Positions 5,762-12,426 of a stretch of 12,426 nucleotides of DNA are shown here, in pieces. Source of the stretch: Lysobacteraceae bacterium. GTDB taxonomy: Bacteria > Pseudomonadota > Gammaproteobacteria > Xanthomonadales > Xanthomonadaceae. Location: assembly GCA_028293685.1 (NCBI GenBank), contig JAQGOI010000154.1:1-12426 (forward strand). The letters are read 5' to 3'. Under the pieces are notes generated by a model. The model saw only the letters and a program-made list of their open reading frames with translations, made no database searches and was not told where the DNA came from. Made by a program: the position numbers and the translations under genes. How positions within the stretch are numbered: position 1 is the first letter of the stretch; each line of letters opens with the position of its first letter.

Positions 5762-8700
5762 CTACGGTGCAACCGGCAACCAGACCTCGACTTCATGGGT
5801 GACGCGATCGTCGCGAAGCGGGATCAGGAAGTCTTCCCGCACGACGCCATCCATCGACAGCTGGCGCTCGCCCCGCTTGCTCTGCTTGAGCGTGATCCGG
5901 TACACCGTATTGCGATAGCGATATCGCACCGCATAGCCGGGCCACTCTGCAGGGATGCACGGCGTGAGCCGGAGTGTGTCGCCTTCCAGATGCAAGCCGA
6001 GCAACGATTCGACGATCAGCCGGTACATCCAGCCTGCCGAGCCGGTGTACCAGGTCCATCCGCCGCGGCCGACGTGCGGGGCCACGGCGTAGACATCGGC
6101 CGCAGCGACATAAGGTTCGACCTTGTAGGTTTCGACAGCAGCAGGATGGAGCGCGTGGTTGATCGGATTGATCAGGCGCATCAGTTCCCATGCCCTTTGC
6201 CGGTCGCCAAGCGCTGCGAAAGCCATGGTCGCCCAGATCGCCGCATGCGTGTATTGCCCGCCGTTTTCGCGAACGCCCGGAACATAGCCGCGGATGTAGC
6301 CGGGATCCTCGCCCGATTTGTCGAACGGTGGATCGAGCAGGCGGATGAGCCCCGCCTCGCGGCTGACCAGGTGTTGATCCAGCGATGCCATTGCCTGGCG
6401 CGTGCGCGCGGGATCGCCCGCCCCGGACAATACCGACCAGCTTTGCGCGATCGAGTCGATGGTGCATTCGACGCTCGCCTTCGACCCCAGCGGCGCGCCA
6501 TCATCGAACCACGCGCGCCGATACCACTCGCCATCCCAGCCGTGCAGTTCGAGGTTCGCGCGCAGCTGCTCGGCGGAGGTGGTGCAGCGGTCGGCAAACA
6601 CGGCATCCCCGCGCAGCCGGGCGATGGCACCGAAGCGCGTCAGCCCGTCGAACAGGAAGAAACCAAGCCAGACGCTCTCGCCGCGACCAGCGGCACCGAC
6701 GCGATTCATGCCGTCGTTCCAGTCGCCCGAGCCCATCAGCGGCAACCCGCGCTCGCCAAGCAGTTTCAGCCCCCGTTCCAGGCTGCGTACGCAGTGCCTG
6801 TACAGCGAATCGCGTTGCCGCGAACGCGTCGGCAGGTCGTAATAGGACTCCTCGTCCGGATTGAGAGGACGTCCCTCGACGTAGGGGACGACCTCATCCA
6901 GAACGGCACGGTCCTGCGTGGTCTCCACGTAGCGGCAGGTCGCCAGCGGCAACCACAGGAAATCGTCGGAACAATGCGTGCGCACGCCCCGGTCCAGCGG
7001 CGGATGCCACCAGTGCTGGACGTCGCCTTCGGGAAACTGATGCGCTGCACTCAACAGCAGATGCGTGCGCAGGCGATCGGGCTGCGCGTGCACCATTGCC
7101 ATGGCGTCCTGCAACTGATCGCGGAATCCGAATGCGCCGCCCGACTGGTAATAGCCGCTGCGGGCGAGATAACGGCAGGCGATGGTCTGGTACAGCAGCC
7201 AACCGTTGGCCAGCACATCGATACCGGGATCGGGCGTTTCGATCTGCACCGAGCCCAAGGTGCGCAGCCAGTCGATGCGCACGGTATCGAGCGCATCATG
7301 CGCGGCACCGACACCGCGGTTGCGTGCCGCCAGTTGCATGGCATCGTCGTGGTCCTGTCCCATCCCCAGGCGAAACACCACTTCAGCCGGCTCTCCAGGC
7401 GGCAAGGCCAGGCTCAACTGGATCGCAGCGCACGGGTCGAGCCCGGCACCGACCTTGCCCGACAGTCTCTCGCGCAACAATGCTTCCGGTGCGCGCAGGC
7501 TGCCGTTGCGACCGAGGAACTCGACCCGATCCCCGGTGAAGGTGCGCTCCGTCAGCGGCACGTTGGCATCGGCATCGAGAAAACAGACACGCCCTTCGAA
7601 CTCGGTGTTGTACGCATTGCGTGCGGTGATGGCGCCGGTGTTTTCTTCCGCTTCTGTGACGACATGCATCTGTGTCTTGGCGCGCAGGTCGCCGAGCACC
7701 CACTCGACGTAGCCGGTGACGGAAATCCGGCGTTCGCGTCCCGACAGGTTGTGGAGTTTCAGCACCGAGAACTTCACCGCGTCCTTCAGGGCGACGTATA
7801 CCCAGAGCTCGCTCGAGATGCCGTCCTGGATGTGTTCGAACACGCTGTAACCGAAGCCGTGGCGGATGCGGTAATCGCCCTCTCCCCGGACGGGCAACGG
7901 AGACGGCGACCAGATCTTTCCGGTTTCTTCATCGCGCAGGTAGATCGCTTCGCCACAACTGTCGGTCACCGGGTCGTTGTGCCAGGGCGACAGCCGGAAT
8001 TCGTGCGCGTTTTCCCCCCAGCTATAGGCGGAACCGCTTTCGCTCACCACGCAACCGAAGTTGGCATTGGCAATCACGTTTGACCACGGTGCCGGCGTGT
8101 TGTCATCGCGCCCCAGCCTGACCTGGTACTCGCGACCATCGCGGGAGAATCCGCCGCGACCGTTGTCGAAGATCAGGATGTCGTCGGCTGCCTCGAAAGG
8201 CCACGGATCGTGCGCGCCTGGATCGACGACGCCAACGGTTGTCAGTGACCATGGCTCGGAAGGCGCGCCTCCCGGTACAAGCAGAGGAATCTCCGGCGCA
8301 ACCGGCAGCCTTCGCCCGACCTGGTCGGCCAGTTTTCCCTGGGTGTCGCTGACGATGACGCGTGCCACCGACTGCAACAGCACGCGGTCGTCGTAGGAGA
8401 TCTGCTGCGCGGGTCGCACGAAGATCCCGCCGGGCTTGTCGATCACGTTGGCATCCACGCCGGCGGCGATCAGCCCCATGATCTGGTCCTGCAGCAGTTG
8501 CCGATAGCCCGCCTGGTCCTCGTTCCAGATAACCAGGTCCACCGCGAGGCCCTTGAGCCGCCAATACGCGTGCGCCTGCACCATCTGCCGCACGAGATCG
8601 ATATTGGCGACATCCGCGATCGTGAGCAGAACGATCGGGAGATCCCCGGAGATCGACTGCCCCCAGAGCCCCGACTGGCCGCGCCGATTCTGCAACAGGA

Positions 8701-11700
8701 TGGACGGACTCGCACGCATCGACGGATGCGCAAACAGGACCAGCCCGGCAAGGCGTTCATACAACTGTGCGTCGGCCTGCGTGGCGTTGATCTGACGCCG
8801 GACAACCTGGCTGTGCGTCCATGCCAGATCGAACACGCGATCGGCCATGCGCCGATCGCGGTACTTGTCGATCAGGCCATCGCATTCCTCCCGCGTGCCG
8901 CAGGCCCCCGTCACCATGTCGATGATGGCCGTCTGCTCGGGCGCCAGGAGGATCCTGGTTCGCACGGCGACGACCGGATCCAGCACCGATCCCTGCGAAC
9001 CGGACAGCGCCGCAGGCCCGGTCATTGCTTCGGGATTGGCGAGCGTCCTGCCGCGACCGATGAATCGCGCGCGATCGCATTCGTAGGTGACACCTTGTGA
9101 CTCGGCGTCGTGAACGGCCATCTGGTGGAACATCCACGGCGGCGTTTCGTCCTTGCCGCGCGCGCGACGCGTGCACACGATGGCCTGCTTCGGGCCGACG
9201 ATTTCGGTTTGCACGAACAGGTTGCTGAAGGCCGGGTGGACTTCGTCGGAAATCCCGGATGCCAGTACGACTTCGGCGTAGCTGGTGATTTCGATGACGC
9301 GCGCCGAGCGGCCGCGGTTGGTGATGCGCAGCCGACGCAGCTCGATGTCGTCCTCGGCGGACACGGCAATCTCGGTATGCATCTCGAAGCCGCGCTTGCG
9401 GCCACGGAATTCGACCTTGGCGTCGGAGAAGATGGCTTCGTAGCCGTCGACAATGGCAACAGTCGGCTGGCGCGACGTCGACCAGAATTCGCCACTGGCG
9501 ACATCGCGCAGGTAACAGAAGTTGCCCCACGCATCGCGCGTTGCATCCTCGCGCCAACGCGTCACCGCCATGTCGCGCAAGCGGCTGTACCCGCCGCCGG
9601 CGCTGGTCAGCATCGTGTGGTAGCGCCCGTTCGACAGCATCTGCACGGCAGGCCGCCCGACGCCGGCGGAAGTGAAGATGCGAAGCTGCATTTCTTCCTG
9701 TTCGGTCGCCAGCGTCGCACCCGCTACTTCGGCGGCATGCGGATGGAATGTCGCCGTTCGTGGCACGCGTTCCTGAAGCAGGAGCAAGGTCGCCTGGAAC
9801 TCCGGGTCGGAAACGAAACGCCGCTGCATCGGTTGGTCGTGAAGCAGGTAGTCCAGCGACAGCAGGCCCATTCCCTGGTGGTGCGCCATGAACGAACGGA
9901 CCACCGCCAGGCGCTGTCCGCGTGGCACGCGGGCAGGCGTGTAGTCGATGGCCTCGTACAGACCGAAGCGGCCGCCGAATCCGGCTTCGGACATCCGCTG
10001 CAGGTTTTCGCAGGCGCGTTGTGGCGCCACCATCAAGGCCAGCATGCTGGCGTACGGTGCGATCACCAGATCCTGCGCAAGTCCGCGCCGCAGACCGAGA
10101 CCAGGCACGCCGAACGCGCGGTACTGATAGTTCATCCGGGCGTCGACGGTGTTGTACCCCGACTCCGAAATACCCCAGGGCACATCGCGCTGCCGGCCGT
10201 ATTCGATCTGGCGCTCGACTGAAGCCTTTGCCGTCTGGTCCAGCAGCGTGCCCTCGTAGCTGGGCATGACCAGTTGCGGCATCAGGTATTCGAACATCGA
10301 ACCGGACCAGGACAACAGCGTCGGCTCACCGTCGACGTCGGTCAGCAAACGGCCGAGCGCGAACCACGACTCCTGCGGAAGCTGTCCCTGTGCAATGGCG
10401 ATAAAGCTGCACAGTCTGGCCTCTGAAGCCAGCAGGTCGTAGAAGCCGGCATCCATGCGTCGATCGTCGACGTTGTAGCCGATCGACAGCAGGTGCCGGG
10501 TGCGGTCGTACAGAAACTGAAAATCCATCCGCGCGTACTGGGCCGTCGATTGCGCGAGCTGCTCGAGCTCGGCAATGCGTGCGCTCGCGGCCACGTTCGT
10601 AGCCTGGCAGTCAGCCGTTGCAATCCCGGCGTCGGCAAACCACGCGCAGGCAGGATCGGCGAGGTCCCGCAGGGTCGGAATGCCGTGTGCCTGATGAGTG
10701 GTGTGGATGTTCGCCACCCACGGCATGAGCGACAGCGTGTCATCCAGACAGGCATCGGCTTGCGTGCGCAGCGCCGCGATCCAGAACTGCACATCTTCGG
10801 GCGCCGTCGCCAACGACTGTTCAAGCGCCTTGACGCGCTCGCCGATCGCGAGCTGCTGCGCGTGCGCACCGGACAGCGACGGATGCGAGGATTCGATCGC
10901 CAGATCGAGCACCGAACGCAGATCGGCGGCATCAATGGCCGATGCGGATGTCTCGACGAGGACATCCAGTGTGTCGCGAAGGCCGCAAAAGGCGGTCGTT
11001 TGAAAGACAGGCTGGTCGATAAGCTCCAGCAAACCCCGTCGCAGCGTCAACAGGTGCCCGGCAAGATTGCCGCTGTCGACGGTGGAGACATATCGCGGCG
11101 CCAGAGGCAGCAGCGTCTCGGTGTCGTACCAGTTGAAGAAGTGCCCGTTGTAGCGTGGCAGGGACTCCATGGTGCGCAGGGTATTGCCGACCCGATCGAT
11201 GATTCCGGTCACCGTCAGGTACCCGAATCCGTTCGCCGAAAGGTTGGCCAACAGCGCCAGGCCGATGTTTGTCGGTGAGGTCCGCCGCGCCACAGTCAGC
11301 GTGGGAAGCTCCTGGATGTTGTCGGGCGGAAGCCAGTGGTTGCTGTCATCGACGTGCACCTCAAAAAAAGCCCACGTGCGTCGGGCGAGCCGTCGCAGAT
11401 AACCCAACTGGACATCGGACAATTCAGCGCGCTTGCGTGCGCGCGGTCGGCCAAGCCACCACATGACCAGTGGCGAGAATGTCCAAAGCGCGGCTATCGG
11501 TGCAGCCGCAAGCAGGGCCGCCGGGTTCGCGAAGGCCACCAATATGACGACAGCGACAGCCAGGACGGGCGATATCCACATGCTGCGCAGCGCAGTGACC
11601 CATCCGTCGGTCGATTGGCGCTCGACCTCGCTCGACGGACTCCATTGCAGCAGATGCCGCCGCGTCACCAGCAGACGCCACAGCGTCTTGAGGATCGCGT

Positions 11701-12426
11701 CGAGGCTGACACTGGCGTCGTACGGCAGGCAGGCCAGCGTGACCGGCGCCTGCGAGAAATGACGCCCGACCGAGAGCCGCAACTGCGAAAAGTGGGCACC
11801 CAGCGTCAATTCCGGGGGCTTGTTGAACAGATCACGCATCGCCGCCAGCAATGGCGGCACGAACAGGATGGCGAGCACCCAGCCGGTCCACGTAAGCGGG
11901 TGTGGCGCAATCAACCAGCCAAGCACCAGCAAGGCAGACATGGCGGTCGACACCAGACTCCGGCGCAGGTTGTCGAGCAGCTTGCCGCGCGAAAGCCACG
12001 ACAGCGGATTATGCTCCCGTCGCGGCGACCCGGTCGGTACCGTGGGCAACAACCATGGCAGCAATTGCCAGTCTCCCCGGATCCAGCGATGCCGTCGCTT
12101 GACATCCAGGGCGTATCGCGGCGGGTAATCCTCGTTGAGCTCGACGTCGCTGACCAACCCGGCGCGGGCGTAGCAGCCTTCCAGCAGGTCGTGGCTGAGA
12201 ATGCGGTTGTCCGGGAACCGGCCGTCGATCGCGCGCTCGAAGGCGTCGATGTCGTAGATGCCTTTGCCGAAGAACGAGCCTTCGCCGAACAGATCCTGGT
12301 AAACGTCCGAGACCGCACGCGAATATGGATCGATGCCCGGCTCGCCACTGAACAGGCGCGCATACCATGAGCGGCGTTGCCCGCTCATGCTGACGCCCAC
12401 CCGTGGTTGCAGGATGCCGTAACCGC
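5762..12426 (-). CDS. ndvB: Cyclic beta-1,2-glucan synthase, N-terminus beyond window
   Basis: A giant inner-membrane enzyme that builds linear beta-1,2-glucan from UDP-glucose, controls its length and closes it into a cyclic periplasmic glucan. At least 2,220 codons are visible and the frame is open through 12426; NdvB/ChvB proteins are about 2,800 residues, so roughly 600 are missing upstream. Numbering from the Val codon at 12400: end of the GT84 glucosyltransferase (1-120) with GEPGIDPYSRAVSDVYQDLF, RILSHDLLEG and an RRHRW motif like the QxxRW of processive transferases; paired membrane segments at 150-190 and 275-317; the middle cyclisation region (GH189, glucoamylase-like), about 330-890, with YNGHFFNWYDTETLLPL, Glu746 in GISESGYN and Glu816 in LYEAIDYT as candidate acids; GH94-type sandwiches at about 905-1180 and 1410-1690; and a GH94 phosphorylase barrel to about 2130 with GSGDWNDGMN (Asp1893, Asp1896). 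No internal stop or frameshift occurs. It lies 52 bp before creB, same strand. Confidence 0.96.
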   Translation of the reverse strand, partial: GYGILQPRVGVSMSGQRRSWYARLFSGEPGIDPYSRAVSDVYQDLFGEGSFFGKGIYDIDAFERAIDGRFPDNRILSHDLLEGCYARAGLVSDVELNEDYPPRYALDVKRRHRWIRGDWQLLPWLLPTVPTGSPRREHNPLSWLSRGKLLDNLRRSLVSTAMSALLVLGWLIAPHPLTWTGWVLAILFVPPLLAAMRDLFNKPPELTLGAHFSQLRLSVGRHFSQAPVTLACLPYDASVSLDAILKTLWRLLVTRRHLLQWSPSSEVERQSTDGWVTALRSMWISPVLAVAVVILVAFANPAALLAAAPIAALWTFSPLVMWWLGRPRARKRAELSDVQLGYLRRLARRTWAFFEVHVDDSNHWLPPDNIQELPTLTVARRTSPTNIGLALLANLSANGFGYLTVTGIIDRVGNTLRTMESLPRYNGHFFNWYDTETLLPLAPRYVSTVDSGNLAGHLLTLRRGLLELIDQPVFQTTAFCGLRDTLDVLVETSASAIDAADLRSVLDLAIESSHPSLSGAHAQQLAIGERVKALEQSLATAPEDVQFWIAALRTQADACLDDTLSLMPWVANIHTTHQAHGIPTLRDLADPACAWFADAGIATADCQATNVAASARIAELEQLAQSTAQYARMDFQFLYDRTRHLLSIGYNVDDRRMDAGFYDLLASEARLCSFIAIAQGQLPQESWFALGRLLTDVDGEPTLLSWSGSMFEYLMPQLVMPSYEGTLLDQTAKASVERQIEYGRQRDVPWGISESGYNTVDARMNYQYRAFGVPGLGLRRGLAQDLVIAPYASMLALMVAPQRACENLQRMSEAGFGGRFGLYEAIDYTPARVPRGQRLAVVRSFMAHHQGMGLLSLDYLLHDQPMQRRFVSDPEFQATLLLLQERVPRTATFHPHAAEVAGATLATEQEEMQLRIFTSAGVGRPAVQMLSNGRYHTMLTSAGGGYSRLRDMAVTRWREDATRDAWGNFCYLRDVASGEFWSTSRQPTVAIVDGYEAIFSDAKVEFRGRKRGFEMHTEIAVSAEDDIELRRLRITNRGRSARVIEITSYAEVVLASGISDEVHPAFSNLFVQTEIVGPKQAIVCTRRARGKDETPPWMFHQMAVHDAESQGVTYECDRARFIGRGRTLANPEAMTGPAALSGSQGSVLDPVVAVRTRILLAPEQTAIIDMVTGACGTREECDGLIDKYRDRRMADRVFDLAWTHSQVVRRQINATQADAQLYERLAGLVLFAHPSMRASPSILLQNRRGQSGLWGQSISGDLPIVLLTIADVANIDLVRQMVQAHAYWRLKGLAVDLVIWNEDQAGYRQLLQDQIMGLIAAGVDANVIDKPGGIFVRPAQQISYDDRVLLQSVARVIVSDTQGKLADQVGRRLPVAPEIPLLVPGGAPSEPWSLTTVGVVDPGAHDPWPFEAADDILIFDNGRGGFSRDGREYQVRLGRDDNTPAPWSNVIANANFGCVVSESGSAYSWGENAHEFRLSPWHNDPVTDSCGEAIYLRDEETGKIWSPSPLPVRGEGDYRIRHGFGYSVFEHIQDGISSELWVYVALKDAVKFSVLKLHNLSGRERRISVTGYVEWVLGDLRAKTQMHVVTEAEENTGAITARNAYNTEFEGRVCFLDADANVPLTERTFTGDRVEFLGRNGSLRAPEALLRERLSGKVGAGLDPCAAIQLSLALPPGEPAEVVFRLGMGQDHDDAMQLAARNRGVGAAHDALDTVRIDWLRTLGSVQIETPDPGIDVLANGWLLYQTIACRYLARSGYYQSGGAFGFRDQLQDAMAMVHAQPDRLRTHLLLSAAHQFPEGDVQHWWHPPLDRGVRTHCSDDFLWLPLATCRYVETTQDRAVLDEVVPYVEGRPLNPDEESYYDLPTRSRQRDSLYRHCVRSLERGLKLLGERGLPLMGSGDWNDGMNRVGAAGRGESVWLGFFLFDGLTRFGAIARLRGDAVFADRCTTSAEQLRANLELHGWDGEWYRRAWFDDGAPLGSKASVECTIDSIAQSWSVLSGAGDPARTRQAMASLDQHLVSREAGLIRLLDPPFDKSGEDPGYIRGYVPGVRENGGQYTHAAIWATMAFAALGDRQRAWELMRLINPINHALHPAAVETYKVEPYVAAADVYAVAPHVGRGGWTWYTGSAGWMYRLIVESLLGLHLEGDTLRLTPCIPAEWPGYAVRYRYRNTVYRITLKQSKRGERQLSMDGVVREDFLIPLRDDRVTHEVEVWLPVAP

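Noticed and set aside
5795..8083. 762-codon open frame on the plus strand opposite the glucan synthase gene
   Set aside because: It lies fully antisense to a strongly conserved gene. Its product is Arg/Gln/His-rich with no recognisable domain; such shadow frames are common in GC-rich DNA.
11336..12370. 344-codon plus-strand open frame opposite the 5' part of the glucan synthase
   Set aside because: It is antisense to conserved GT84 and membrane-segment coding sequence, and its Arg/Gln-rich composition is typical of a shadow frame.

Overview
The window is a GC-rich bacterial chromosome segment in which nearly every convincing gene runs leftward on the minus strand. The his operon, preceded by a TrpR-fold regulator of the YerC/YecD type, and the CreB/CreC/CreD proteins resemble gammaproteobacterial homologues. 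Together with a cyclic beta-1,2-glucan synthase this suggests the Xanthomonadales (Xanthomonadaceae or Rhodanobacteraceae). That placement is an inference from gene content. No mobile element, tRNA, rRNA or CRISPR array is visible.

Left part (1-1877): the start of a histidine operon. A small TrpR-fold repressor is followed 34 bp later by hisG (long form, 299 aa), which overlaps hisD by an ATGA junction; hisD runs off the left edge. A nearly perfect 26-bp inverted repeat (1847-1872) sits directly before the repressor start codon and on top of the best promoter. It looks like an autoregulatory operator through which the repressor would control the whole his operon.

Middle spacer (about 1873-2162): 290 bp between the his promoter and the end of creD. 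It holds a terminator-like hairpin and a 47-codon plus-strand ORF with a very strong Shine-Dalgarno sequence, which may or may not be a real small gene.

Cre module (2163-5709): creB (response regulator), creC (sensor kinase) and creD (inner-membrane protein). creB and creC are one base apart. creD follows after 93 bp, and that gap carries a near-consensus CreB direct repeat (TTCAT-n6-TTCAC). creD has an in-frame TAA at codon 34, exactly where E. coli CreD has a tyrosine in the aligned segment; the rest of the frame is intact to the end. It is either a fresh nonsense allele or a sequencing error.

Right part (5762-12426): about 2,220 codons of a cyclic beta-1,2-glucan synthase (NdvB/ChvB type), open at the right edge and therefore missing its N-terminus. 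It ends only 52 bp before creB on the same strand. The giant glucan synthase and the Cre envelope-response module may thus share a transcript, which is the most interesting functional suggestion here. I found no wholly unknown multi-gene system. The points worth a second look are the regulatory sites, the broken creD, the ndvB-creBCD linkage and the small ORF.
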